Source of the DNA: JAFTYO01 sp045613125
GTDB lineage: Bacteria; Pseudomonadota; Alphaproteobacteria; RF32; CAG-239
Assembly (NCBI GenBank): GCA_045613125.1
Contig: JAZLAM010000006.1
Location: 38,915-102,914, forward strand
Reading direction: 5' to 3'
Length of the DNA: 64,000 nt
Part shown: positions 52,668 to 61,039 of the stretch, one piece after another
Layout: each line of letters opens with the position of its first letter
How positions within the stretch are numbered: position 1 is the stretch's first letter
Position numbers and translations under genes: made by a program
The notes under the pieces: generated by a model
Database searches by the model: none
The model's input: the letters and a program-made list of their open reading frames with translations, nothing else
What the model was told of the DNA's origin: nothing

Positions 52668-53600
52668 CTAAACTTTTAAGTGTTTCAAAAACTCTCCCAA
52701 TCGGCAATTTTCACGAATACCGTCTTTGGGTGTAACTTTCAAAAGGCCGAAAAATCTGGGCTTAATTTTGTTTATTTCTATCGGGGCATAAATTGCCGGA
52801 TTTTTTATCAGAGCCTCATAAGCTCCCTTTGCATCTTTTGCCGAATTTCTGAAATAATTTGTTATCAATCTTTCGGCATCGACGGGAAAATTACGCTTTT
52901 TAATTGCTTCTATAAATTTAGCCTTACGTTCACATCGACGCTGATATTCTTCGTATAACTCTCTTTCGATACGTCTGCGTTGAGCTTTCAATCTTTTTTC
53001 TTCATACGTTATTTCGCAATTTTCGATATCAATTAAAATTTCAACATATGAAATTATGGCTAATTGTAAATTTTGATCCGGCACACTTTCTGCAAAATTT
53101 AAGAACTCTTCATCACTGGAGAGAGGATTAAGAGTTGCTAATTTTGAAGGGAATGCCTGAAACATAATATCCCAACATAAAGTTGCATCACTTACAATTT
53201 TTTTACCGATACTTGGTTTATAATTCGGGATCATCATTTTAGGAGAAAACTCAAATTCAGGAACCCTTATTGTATATATAGCAGCTATTGCTGATACGGC
53301 ATCAATAAAATTAGCATATGCTTGCGCTAATTCCATCTCATCATTACCTAATTCTACACTCAATAACTCAGATCGAACATTATTTAATTTCGGTTCAGGA
53401 ACTTCAAATTTTTCATCATCGGACTCTTCTTGATAGATTTCAACTGTTGATGTTTTATCTTCATCTGAATTTAAAAAGTTGTTCAATAATTTTTCAAAAT
53501 CATCATCTTCTTGCGTATCTTCATAGGTTTGTCCTTCTATATCCAAACCATCAATAAGAGCTTGATTTATATCTATGACATTTTTTTTTGCTTTAGCCAT
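52668..53600 (-). CDS. Hypothetical cytoplasmic protein, start of the virD4 operon
   Basis: 310 aa with a strong AAGGAG before the ATG. An acidic, disordered N-terminal part (about 1-80; DTQEDDDFEKLLNNFL, EEIYQEESDD-like) precedes a helical domain. Residues about 185-235 are strongly basic (EKRLKAQRRRIERELYEEYQ). No family recognised. It is 77 bp ahead of the 638-aa gene and 5 bp after the DUF6476-like gene, so it may be transcribed with either. Confidence 0.7.
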   Translation of the reverse strand: MAKAKKNVIDINQALIDGLDIEGQTYEDTQEDDDFEKLLNNFLNSDEDKTSTVEIYQEESDDEKFEVPEPKLNNVRSELLSVELGNDEMELAQAYANFIDAVSAIAAIYTIRVPEFEFSPKMMIPNYKPSIGKKIVSDATLCWDIMFQAFPSKLATLNPLSSDEEFLNFAESVPDQNLQLAIISYVEILIDIENCEITYEEKRLKAQRRRIERELYEEYQRRCERKAKFIEAIKKRNFPVDAERLITNYFRNSAKDAKGAYEALIKNPAIYAPIEINKIKPRFFGLLKVTPKDGIRENCRLGEFLKHLKV

Positions 53601-53605
53601 AATTA

Positions 53606-53872
53606 TTACTCCTTCACAAAATAAATTGAACCTTTATAAGCGCCTTTTTTAACATCAAAAACATATATTTTATTTTCTGAAGTAACAACATGTAGAAGAT
53701 TTTCTGCTGTTTTGATATCTGTAATTTGCTCTTTATCAACTGTTTCTATTTTTATTTCAAAAGTTTTTTCCGTATTTTTCAGCATAACCTTATTAACTAA
53801 CAAACACAATACAAACAGCAGACAAAATGTTAAACAAAACACCAATAACTTGATAATTTTAATTTTATCCAT
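53606..53872 (-). CDS. DUF6476-like small membrane protein
   Basis: 88 aa from the ATG at 53872. One TM helix (about 7-29) is followed by a short extracytoplasmic domain: TAENLLHVVTSENKIYVFDV then KKGAYKGSIYFV. The size, topology and the final two-strand pattern (value, 'VxxDNxIxIYD', 'G') match the small alphaproteobacterial DUF6476 proteins encoded divergently from rluD. Function unknown. The family call is by memory of layout and motif, so moderate confidence. Confidence 0.6.
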   Translation of the reverse strand: MDKIKIIKLLVFCLTFCLLFVLCLLVNKVMLKNTEKTFEIKIETVDKEQITDIKTAENLLHVVTSENKIYVFDVKKGAYKGSIYFVKE

Positions 53873-53949
53873 CAAATCTTTCCTTGCTTTTTTTAAGGTT
53901 TTGCATTATTGATACCTTAAAATGTCTAAAATATGTTTAATTTTACGCC

Positions 53950-54930
53950 ATGATTGACCAAGAAAGCAACATTTTTTTTACTAATTCTGCCCAACAGGAG
54001 CATAAAAATTTTCGTCTTGATAAATTTTTATCGCTTATACCGGAATTAAACCTTTCCAGAAGCCAAATTCAACGTCTGATTAAAAGTGGTTGCGTCACCA
54101 TCGAAGATAATGAAGTTGTTGATTGTTCATACAAAGTAAAAATTGGAGATTCTTTTCAGATTGAAATCCCTCCCTTAGCAGAAGCAGAACCTATTGCTCA
54201 AAATATTCCTCTTGATGTTGTATATGAAGATAATGACATAATTGTTGTAAACAAACCTGCCGGCATGACCGTTCATCCAGCCCCAGGAGCATATGATAAA
54301 ACACTTGTTAATGCCTTATTATATCATTGCAAGGATAATCTATCCGGTATCGGCGGGGTTAAAAGACCCGGAATTGTACACCGAATAGACAAAGAAACAA
54401 GTGGCTTACTTGTTGTAGCAAAAAATGATGCAGCACATCAAGGATTGTCTGAACAATTTTTTAATCATAGCATCGAAAGAACTTACTTTGCCGTAACATA
54501 TTCTTTGTTAAATCCTTTGAACGGAACAATTATCGGAAATATTGCTCGCTCAAACTTTGATCGCAAAAAAATGGCCTTAGTGGAAGTTGGCGGCAAACAT
54601 GCCGTAACACACTACAAAACCATCAAAACTTTTGGAAATTTTGCTTCTCTTGTACAATGCAATTTAGAAACCGGACGCACACATCAAATTAGAGTTCACT
54701 TATCGTCTAAAGGATGCGCTCTTATCGGCGATAAAGTTTATATAAAAAATCATAAAACAGCCTTAAGAATCCCCGAATCGGCAAAAAACCTCATTTCTAC
54801 ATTTCCCCGCCACGCTCTTCATGCGGCAACGTTGGGCTTTATACACCCTATAACAAAAGAAAAATTATCTTTTTCGGCCGAGTTTCCTGAAGATTTTCAA
54901 AATTTATTAAATATTCTATACAACCTATAA
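53950..54930 (+). CDS. rluD: RluD-type 23S rRNA pseudouridine synthase
   Basis: 326 aa. An N-terminal S4 domain (FRLDKFLSLIPELNLSRSQI) precedes the RluA-family catalytic domain: NKPAGMTVHPAPG, the catalytic Asp in GIVHRIDKETSGLLVVAK, and the C-terminal CNLETGRTHQIRVHL. RluD makes pseudouridines in helix 69 of 23S rRNA. The start lacks a good ribosome site. The order DUF6476-rluD-rpoH is typical of Alphaproteobacteria. Confidence 0.9.
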   Translation: MIDQESNIFFTNSAQQEHKNFRLDKFLSLIPELNLSRSQIQRLIKSGCVTIEDNEVVDCSYKVKIGDSFQIEIPPLAEAEPIAQNIPLDVVYEDNDIIVVNKPAGMTVHPAPGAYDKTLVNALLYHCKDNLSGIGGVKRPGIVHRIDKETSGLLVVAKNDAAHQGLSEQFFNHSIERTYFAVTYSLLNPLNGTIIGNIARSNFDRKKMALVEVGGKHAVTHYKTIKTFGNFASLVQCNLETGRTHQIRVHLSSKGCALIGDKVYIKNHKTALRIPESAKNLISTFPRHALHAATLGFIHPITKEKLSFSAEFPEDFQNLLNILYNL

Positions 54931-54965
54931 TTTGTATAAACGAAAAATTAAAACCTATTGTTATA

Positions 54966-54993
54966 TTGATATCTGTCTACTTTTTCTTATTAT
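54966..54993 (+). promoter_or_regulatory. Promoter of rpoH
   Basis: TTGATA, a 16-bp spacer and TATTAT (each five of six) lie about 30 bp before the rpoH ATG. The 5' UTR would be about 25 nt and contains AAAGGAGA. Confidence 0.6.
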
Positions 54994-55023
54994 TGCCAAA
55001 GTCAATGCAAAAGGAGATAGATT

Positions 55024-55899
55024 ATGGACACTTTGCCTAAGCTAACCGGACTTGACTTTTCGCCAGAAAATAATCTTTCAAAATATTTACAAGATATTCG
55101 CAAATATCCGATTTTAGAACCTGAAGAAGAATATAAACTGGCAGTGGACTATCAAAAAACAAAAAATGCAAATATTGCATACAAGCTCATCACTTCGCAC
55201 TTGCGTTTGGTGGTAAAAGTTGTATCAAAATATCGAGGTTACGGTCTCGATTTAAGCGAAATGATTTCGGAAGGAAACTTAGGCTTATTGTATGCTATTG
55301 AAAAATTTGAACCGGAAAAAGGTTTCAGATTTTCAACTTATGCTTTGTGGTGGATAAAAGCATCGGTGCAAAAATATATTTTAAACTCATGGTCGTTAGT
55401 AAAACTCGGTACAACTGCAGCGCAAAAAAAACTGTTTTTTAATTTAAGAAAAATCAAAAACAAACTTAATCTTATTGATGATAGAGATATGTCCGAGCAA
55501 ATTTTAACCCAAATTGCTGAAAGCCTAGATGTTTCCGTACAAGATGTAACGGATATGAATACCAGATTAAAAGCCCATGACGGCTCCTTAAATGCTGTGT
55601 TAGATTCTTCTTCTGACGGCAATGCCGAATGGATGGATTTTATTTCAGATAATAAGCCCAATCAGGAAGAACGTTTTGCATATTCTGAAACCCTACGTTA
55701 TCGTAAAAAACTTTTTAACGATGCCTTAATTGTTTTAAATCCTCGAGAAAAAGATATTCTGTTTAAGCGCAGACTTGCCGAAAAATCGGCAACTCTTGAT
55801 GACTTAAGCAAAACATACAACATCTCAAAAGAAAGAGTAAGACAAATAGAATTAAATTCGATAAAAAAAATCACCAAAGCAGTGAGTATGGTACAGTAA
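55024..55899 (+). CDS. rpoH: Heat-shock sigma factor RpoH (sigma-32)
   Basis: 291 aa sigma-70 family protein without region 1.1. Region 2 is GYGLDLSEMISEGNLGLLYA with RFSTYALWWIKASVQKYIL. Next to it is the RpoH box at residues about 134-148 (QKKLFFNLRKIKNKL), which distinguishes RpoH from other sigma factors. Region 4 has LNPREKDILFKRRL and a helix-turn-helix (DDLSKTYNISKERVRQIE). It directs transcription of chaperone and protease genes, plausibly including groESL in this window. The structured RNA begins about 40 bp after its stop. Confidence 0.96.
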   Translation: MDTLPKLTGLDFSPENNLSKYLQDIRKYPILEPEEEYKLAVDYQKTKNANIAYKLITSHLRLVVKVVSKYRGYGLDLSEMISEGNLGLLYAIEKFEPEKGFRFSTYALWWIKASVQKYILNSWSLVKLGTTAAQKKLFFNLRKIKNKLNLIDDRDMSEQILTQIAESLDVSVQDVTDMNTRLKAHDGSLNAVLDSSSDGNAEWMDFISDNKPNQEERFAYSETLRYRKKLFNDALIVLNPREKDILFKRRLAEKSATLDDLSKTYNISKERVRQIELNSIKKITKAVSMVQ

Positions 55900-55903
55900 C
55901 ATC

Positions 55904-55931
55904 TTGACTTTAAGATTTGTATATTTTAAAT
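55904..55931 (+). promoter_or_regulatory. Putative promoter of the structured RNA
   Basis: TTGACT, a 16-bp spacer and TTAAAT (four of six) begin 5 bp after the rpoH stop. Transcription would start near 55938. The weak -10 leaves open that the RNA is instead processed from the rpoH 3' UTR. Confidence 0.45.
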
Positions 55932-55937
55932 TTTATA

Positions 55938-56184
55938 TCAGCTGATAGTATATCGGTTAGCGCTCAAATAGGGTGCGGAGCTCCCCAGAGCTTAATATAC
56001 AATACTCGGTGTTTGGATATACATCGCAATTGCTACATACACTTTGTATGTGGCGATGAATATATCCCCGACTACAAAATGGTCGGGGAGGTTTTAGCTG
56101 ATGTTAAGTTTGCTAAAACAGTCATTTGGTATTGTATGATATTTTGGGCTCTCCGACCACCTTGTTGAAAGGTGGCTTTTTTTT
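55938..56184 (+). ncRNA. Structured noncoding or leader RNA of unknown class
   Basis: A ~245-nt region between rpoH and the lipoprotein gene with no plausible protein but dense complementarity. A long-range closing helix pairs AGAGC (55987-55991) with GCTCT (56148-56152), AATAT (55994-55998) with ATATT (56139-56143), and ACAATAC (55999-56005) with GTATTGT (56129-56135). Outside it GGTGCGG (55972-55978) can pair with CCGacCACC (56153-56161). Three hairpins lie inside: GGATATA...TATATCC with an inner CTACATAC/GTATGTGG arm (56015-56066), CCCCGACTA/TGGTCGGGG (56066-56089, sharing its first base with the previous arm), and GTTTTAGC/GCTAAAAC (56091-56119). An intrinsic terminator closes it. It lacks the hallmarks I know for SRP RNA, RNase P RNA, tmRNA or common riboswitches, and its multi-hairpin plan is unlike 6S RNA. 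Confidence 0.6.
56157..56184 (+). terminator. Intrinsic terminator of the structured RNA
   Basis: CCACCTT-GTTG-AAAGGTGG is followed by eight T. Its 5' arm (CCACC) can alternatively pair with GGTG at 55972-55975 in the closing helix. The lipoprotein start lies only 26 bp further, with no room for another promoter. Confidence 0.85.
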
Positions 56185-56209
56185 GACTTTGAACTTATGG
56201 AGACTTTTA

Positions 56210-56608
56210 ATGAAAAAAACACTTTATCTATCTTTATTGGCTATTGCTTTTTTATCAGGTTGTACCAGCCTTACTTATCATGAAAAGAAAGAAATTACAC
56301 GTTTAAAATATCAAGGTATCAGCATTGACAGACCGGCAGGAGAATGGGAAAAACCGGCAAGTCCGTTGCTTGCAGGTGTTTTAAACATTCTTCCCGGTGT
56401 CGGAAACTTTTATTTAGCAAGCGGAAACGCCGCTGATTCTTCACATTGGATTTATGGTTTCGGCAACTTATTGTTTTGGCCTTTATCTGTTATATGGGCA
56501 GTGCCTGAAGCCGCTATTGATGCAAACAACATCAATAAAAGGGATATGTTAGATTATTACAGATATGGCAACAATACAGTGTTACCGCAAAACACTTTAT
56601 CACAATAA
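56210..56608 (+). CDS. Small lipoprotein downstream of the structured RNA
   Basis: 132 aa from the ATG at 56210 (GGAG upstream); the frame extends upstream into the RNA but without a start signal. The signal peptide ends in the lipobox FLSGC. Two hydrophobic stretches follow (LLAGVLNILPGVGNFYLA and GFGNLLFWPLSVIWAVPEAA) that recall the glycine-rich TM2-type hairpin, so it may dip into a membrane. No family is recognised with confidence. Because the terminator directly precedes its ribosome site, expression probably depends on read-through. Confidence 0.75.
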   Translation: MKKTLYLSLLAIAFLSGCTSLTYHEKKEITRLKYQGISIDRPAGEWEKPASPLLAGVLNILPGVGNFYLASGNAADSSHWIYGFGNLLFWPLSVIWAVPEAAIDANNINKRDMLDYYRYGNNTVLPQNTLSQ

Positions 56609-56639
56609 AATTCTAAATTTTAATATTACAACAACTTTC

Positions 56640-56666
56640 AAAGGCAGGATTTTTCCTGCCTTTTTT
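56640..56666 (+). terminator. Intrinsic terminator after the lipoprotein gene
   Basis: AAAGGCAGGA-TTTT-TCCTGCCTTT is followed by further T. It separates the lipoprotein from the efflux operon. Confidence 0.88.
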
Positions 56667-56756
56667 AGGACTTGTTAATATAGTTATATTGAATATTTTG
56701 CTTTGCTTATTATCTATACTTTTACTGCAATTTTTGTATGAAAAGGTATATATAAA

Positions 56757-57902
56757 ATGGAAAACAGATATGCAAAAAAAGTTTATTCCGGACTTGTTTT
56801 ACTCCTAATTTTAGGAGCTTTTTTACTCGGATATTTAACGTTTTATTTTCATCATAAATCCATGTCCGAAAAACCCGTAAGCCAAGTTCCTTTAAGCAAT
56901 TCGTTAGTGTTAAATGCCGAACCGGTGAAAACACAGGATATTGAATTTATTAATGAATATGTCGGATATGTAACACCTGTACACGAAGCAAACATTCAAC
57001 CTTATATCAGTGGCTATATAGATAAAATTATGGTAGATGGCGGAGACATTGTAAAACAAGGAGATGTCTTACTTGTTTTGGATCAATCGGAATATAAAGC
57101 AGCTCTCGACGCCGCATATGCTAACGTCATAAAAGCCAATGCAAATTTTAACAATGCACAAACTTATTTTGAACGAACAAAAAAAGCAAAATCTGCTGTT
57201 TCTCAAACCGAATTTGACAAAGCTCAAGCCGATTTTTTAAGTGCTAAAGCCGGTTTAGAAGAAGCTAACGCAAATTTTGAACAAGCAAAAGTAAATTTTA
57301 AATATACAATCTTAACTTCTCCCATAAACGGAATTGTCGGTAATGTAGCTTTAACCAAAGGAAATTATGTATCTCCTACAAATGGTAGTTTATTTTCTAT
57401 TGTGCAATTAAGTCCTATAAGGGTTATGTTTTCAATTACTGATAAAGAATATTTAAATAAGCTCAAGAAAAAAAGCTTATTTGAAAATGAAGAGATTTTA
57501 TTAAAACTAAGTGATAATGAAACTTTTCCAAATAAGGGTGTTTTTAAATATAGCGACAATTCGGTAAATAAAAATTCGGGCAATGTAAATATATATGTCG
57601 ATTTTGAAAACTTAGGCAAAACATTGTTACCAAATGCGTATGTAACTGTCATGATAAAGCAAGCTTTTAAACAGGCCGTAAAAATATTAAAAGATTATGT
57701 TTGGCTCGAAGAAAACGGTTCTTTTGTGTATGTTATCAGAAATGGAAAAATAGAAAAAATCGAAATCAACATATTAGCTGATGGAAACACTTTTTTTATT
57801 GTCAAAGACACTTTTTCACCTGCTGACTTATTAATTATGCAAAATATTAATCCGACTGATATCGGAAAAAATGCAACCACTAAAAATAAGGATACAAAAT
57901 AA
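56757..57902 (+). CDS. RND efflux periplasmic adaptor (AcrA/MexA type)
   Basis: 381 aa membrane fusion protein. An N-terminal TM anchor (about 10-32) replaces the usual lipidated signal. Then come the first lipoyl half (GYVTPVHEANIQPYISGYID), a helical hairpin rich in Ala (DAAYANVIKANANFNNAQTY), the second lipoyl half (YTILTSPINGIVGNVALTKG) and the beta-barrel domain (LSPIRVMFSITDKEYL). It links the inner-membrane pump to the outer-membrane channel. Its stop overlaps the pump ATG by one base. AAAAGG lies ten bases before its ATG. Confidence 0.92.
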   Translation: MENRYAKKVYSGLVLLLILGAFLLGYLTFYFHHKSMSEKPVSQVPLSNSLVLNAEPVKTQDIEFINEYVGYVTPVHEANIQPYISGYIDKIMVDGGDIVKQGDVLLVLDQSEYKAALDAAYANVIKANANFNNAQTYFERTKKAKSAVSQTEFDKAQADFLSAKAGLEEANANFEQAKVNFKYTILTSPINGIVGNVALTKGNYVSPTNGSLFSIVQLSPIRVMFSITDKEYLNKLKKKSLFENEEILLKLSDNETFPNKGVFKYSDNSVNKNSGNVNIYVDFENLGKTLLPNAYVTVMIKQAFKQAVKILKDYVWLEENGSFVYVIRNGKIEKIEINILADGNTFFIVKDTFSPADLLIMQNINPTDIGKNATTKNKDTK

Positions 57903-60900
57903 TGTTTGCAAAGTTTTTTATAGATAGGCCACGTTTTGCCATTTCTTTATCCATAGTATTGGTCCTTTTAGGTACATTGGCAATTTTTGTATTACCGGTT
58001 TCCCAATATCCGCAAATTACACCACCGCAAATTGTTGTAAAGACAACTTATCCGGGAGCAAATGCCCAAGTATTGGTTGATACGGTTGCTGTTCCGATTG
58101 AAAACAAAATTAATGGTGTGGAAAATATGTTATACATGTCGTCAACTTCTGATGATAGCGGTAATTATAACTTAACCATCACCTTCAATGTCGGAGCAGA
58201 TCCAGATATTTCACAAGTTAAGGTACAAAACCGCTTACAACAAGTCTCTTCTGATTTACCGGAAATTGTAAACCAACAAGGCGTTGATGTAACAACTCAA
58301 AACCCTAATATTTTGGGCCTTTTAGTATTACGATCACCTAACAACACTTATGATAATTTATATTTAAGCAACTATGCATATACCAATTTACAAAACCCCT
58401 TGGCTCGTGTAAAAGGTGTTGGTGATGTACAAGTGTTTGGTCCGCAATATAGTATGAGGATTTGGCTTGACACACAAAAAATTGCATCTCTTAATTTGGA
58501 TAGCAACAGTATTATAAATGCCGTCAAACAACAAAATGTGCAAGCTTCAGTCGGCAGTATCGGTACAGCACCATCAGATAAAAACACCAACATGGTTTTA
58601 TCTTTGACTGCAAAAGGTTTGTTAAACAGTGTTCAAGATTTTGAAAATATTGTAGTGGCAACTGATAACAACGGTTCTTTGGTATATTTAAAAGATGTTG
58701 CAAGAGTTGAGCTTGGAGCTGATATATATAGCTTAAAATCTGCTTATAAAAATGAACCGGCAGTTGTAATTGCCATTAACCAAATGCCAAACTCGAATTC
58801 TTTGGAAATTATGAAAAACATAAGAAAAGAAATTGAAGCTTTATCACAACACTTTCCGGAAGATATGCATTTAAGCGTAACCTACGATTCAACTGCTTAT
58901 GTCAGTGCATCAATAGACAGCATCGTAGAAACACTTGTTATAACATTTCTTTTAGTGGTTTTAGTCACTTATGTCTTTTTACAAAAAGTTCGTACGACAT
59001 TAATTCCGCTTTTTACTATTCCCGTATCTCTAATTGCTACTTTTATCATAATCTATATGTTAGGTTTTGATATAAACATTTTAACCCTTTTTGCTATGAT
59101 TTTAGCAATCGGTTTAGTGGTAGATGACGCTATCATAGTTGTAGAACGTGTACAATATTTAATGCTTTATGAAAAATTGAATGCTTATCAGGCAGCAGTT
59201 AAAGCTATGAGCCAAATAAGCGGTGCCATTATTGCTACTACGTTTGTATTGCTATCAATTTTTGTTCCGGTTGGTTTGATGGCCGGCATCACGGGAAAAA
59301 TATATCAGCAATTTGCTATTGCTATTGCAACATCGGTTGTTTTTTCAGCTATAAATGCCCTTACGTTAAGTCCGGCATTATGTGCAATGTTATTAAAAGC
59401 GGAAACAAAAGAAAAGCAAAAAGGATTTTTCACATATTTTAACAAAACTCTTGATTGGTTCAAAGAAAAATACATCAAAGCCGTTAGCTTTTTTACGCAA
59501 AGACTTTTATTAACTTCTTTTGTTGTGTTAATTACCATAGTATTAATTGTATTTTCATTAAAATATACACCAACGTCATTTATGCCTGATGACGACCAAG
59601 GTATTATATTTGCCAATGTACAGTTAAAAGACACGGCAAGCATCAACCAGACTGAAAATATTTTACATGATTTAACTCAAAAATCATTAAATATTGACGG
59701 TGTTGATTATGTTATCACCGTTGCCGGATATAGTATGTTAGGAGGTAAAGGCGAAAATGTGGCTTTAGGCGTTGTCGGTTTAAAAAATTGGAATGAAAGA
59801 AAAACAAAGCAAACGTCTTTAAATTATATTATTCAAAAATTAACTGATGAATTTGGAAAAAATCCTTATGCGCAAATTAACTTTTTTGCTCCTCCTGCAA
59901 TTCCGGGGGTTGGCCAAAGTGATGGTTTATCTTTAGAACTTTTAGCTGCCGAAGGTAATATCAGTCCATCGGAATTATATCAAGCTTTACAAATATATCT
60001 GGAAAAATTAAACTCATCAGATGATTTACAATATGCTTTCAGCACATTTACTTCTGACACTCCTCATATCTTTCTTGATATCAACAGAAACAAACTCGAA
60101 TCGTATAAAATTCCGGTATCCAATTTGTTTTCAGCATTACAAAATAACTTAGGCTCCAGATATATCAACAATATTACATTAAACGGACAGACAAACAAAG
60201 TAATTATACAAGCAGATTTTGAAGACAGAGCCAACATTAATGATATAAACAATATATATGTTACATCTTCTACAGGTAAACAAATAAAACTTGAAAATTT
60301 TGCTAAATTAAAAACAAGCATCAGCCCTAAAATTATTTACAGATATAACCAATATACCAGTGCATCAATAACTGCTCAAACTTCAAAAGATGTAAGCTCG
60401 GGAACAGCTATAAACAATATGCTGAAAATTGCCAAACAAACTTTATCAAAAGGCTATGAAATTGCATGGACCGGATTAAGTTTGCAAGAAATTGAAGCTC
60501 AAGGTTTAGCTTTTATTTTAATTACTCTTGCTCTTATTTTCTGTTACCTGTTTTTAGTTGCCCTTTATGAAAGTTGGATGCTTTCGTTTGCTGTTATGTT
60601 TTCAACTGTTTTTGCCATTTTAGGAGCAATTATCGGCTTACATCTTATGGGACTTTCTTTAAGTATTTATGCACAATTAGGCCTAATTATGCTAATTGGA
60701 CTTGCTGCCAAAAATGCAATTTTAATCGTAGAGTTTACCAAAGAATATCGCCAAAAGGGAGAAAGCATTTTAGAAGCTTCAAAAAAAGGAGCATCAGAAC
60801 GTTTTAGAGCCGTGCTAATGACAGCACTTACCTTTATTTTGGGTGTTTTTCCGATGATTATTGCCAAAGGAGCAGGAGCTGCTTCACAGATTGCTATAGG

Positions 60901-61039
60901 AACTTCTGTGTTTTTTGGCATGATTGCTGCCACACTTATCGGTATAATTTTTATTCCGGCACTTTTTGCCCTATTTGAAACCATAAAAGAACATTTCGGA
61001 CCTCAAAACAATAAACAAGAGGAAGAAAAAAATGCGTAA
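57902..61039 (+). CDS. RND efflux pump (AcrB/MexB type)
   Basis: 1045 aa, the full HAE1 length. N-terminal FFIDRPRFAISLSIVLVLLG starts TM1, then PVSQYPQITPPQIVV typical of AcrB. The proton-relay Asp pair is in IGLVVDDAIIVVE (TM4) and the lysine region in GLAAKNAILIVEF (TM10). Two large periplasmic loops carry the porter domains. It exports drugs, bile salts or other amphiphiles using the proton motive force; the substrate is not predictable. No TetR-type regulator is adjacent. Confidence 0.95.
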   Translation: MFAKFFIDRPRFAISLSIVLVLLGTLAIFVLPVSQYPQITPPQIVVKTTYPGANAQVLVDTVAVPIENKINGVENMLYMSSTSDDSGNYNLTITFNVGADPDISQVKVQNRLQQVSSDLPEIVNQQGVDVTTQNPNILGLLVLRSPNNTYDNLYLSNYAYTNLQNPLARVKGVGDVQVFGPQYSMRIWLDTQKIASLNLDSNSIINAVKQQNVQASVGSIGTAPSDKNTNMVLSLTAKGLLNSVQDFENIVVATDNNGSLVYLKDVARVELGADIYSLKSAYKNEPAVVIAINQMPNSNSLEIMKNIRKEIEALSQHFPEDMHLSVTYDSTAYVSASIDSIVETLVITFLLVVLVTYVFLQKVRTTLIPLFTIPVSLIATFIIIYMLGFDINILTLFAMILAIGLVVDDAIIVVERVQYLMLYEKLNAYQAAVKAMSQISGAIIATTFVLLSIFVPVGLMAGITGKIYQQFAIAIATSVVFSAINALTLSPALCAMLLKAETKEKQKGFFTYFNKTLDWFKEKYIKAVSFFTQRLLLTSFVVLITIVLIVFSLKYTPTSFMPDDDQGIIFANVQLKDTASINQTENILHDLTQKSLNIDGVDYVITVAGYSMLGGKGENVALGVVGLKNWNERKTKQTSLNYIIQKLTDEFGKNPYAQINFFAPPAIPGVGQSDGLSLELLAAEGNISPSELYQALQIYLEKLNSSDDLQYAFSTFTSDTPHIFLDINRNKLESYKIPVSNLFSALQNNLGSRYINNITLNGQTNKVIIQADFEDRANINDINNIYVTSSTGKQIKLENFAKLKTSISPKIIYRYNQYTSASITAQTSKDVSSGTAINNMLKIAKQTLSKGYEIAWTGLSLQEIEAQGLAFILITLALIFCYLFLVALYESWMLSFAVMFSTVFAILGAIIGLHLMGLSLSIYAQLGLIMLIGLAAKNAILIVEFTKEYRQKGESILEASKKGASERFRAVLMTALTFILGVFPMIIAKGAGAASQIAIGTSVFFGMIAATLIGIIFIPALFALFETIKEHFGPQNNKQEEEKNA

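Noticed and set aside
55917..56168. An 83-aa open frame across the structured RNA region
   Set aside because: No ribosome site, implausible composition, and the sequence is explained by extended base pairing and a terminator.
55938..56184. Assignment of the structured RNA to 6S RNA, tmRNA, RNase P RNA or SRP RNA
   Set aside because: A short stretch (GCGG...CCCC.GAGC..ATAT) looked like part of E. coli 6S RNA, but the rest folds as three hairpins in a closing helix instead of a rod. The RNase P core, SRP GGAAG-type loop and a tmRNA tag or T-arm are not seen.
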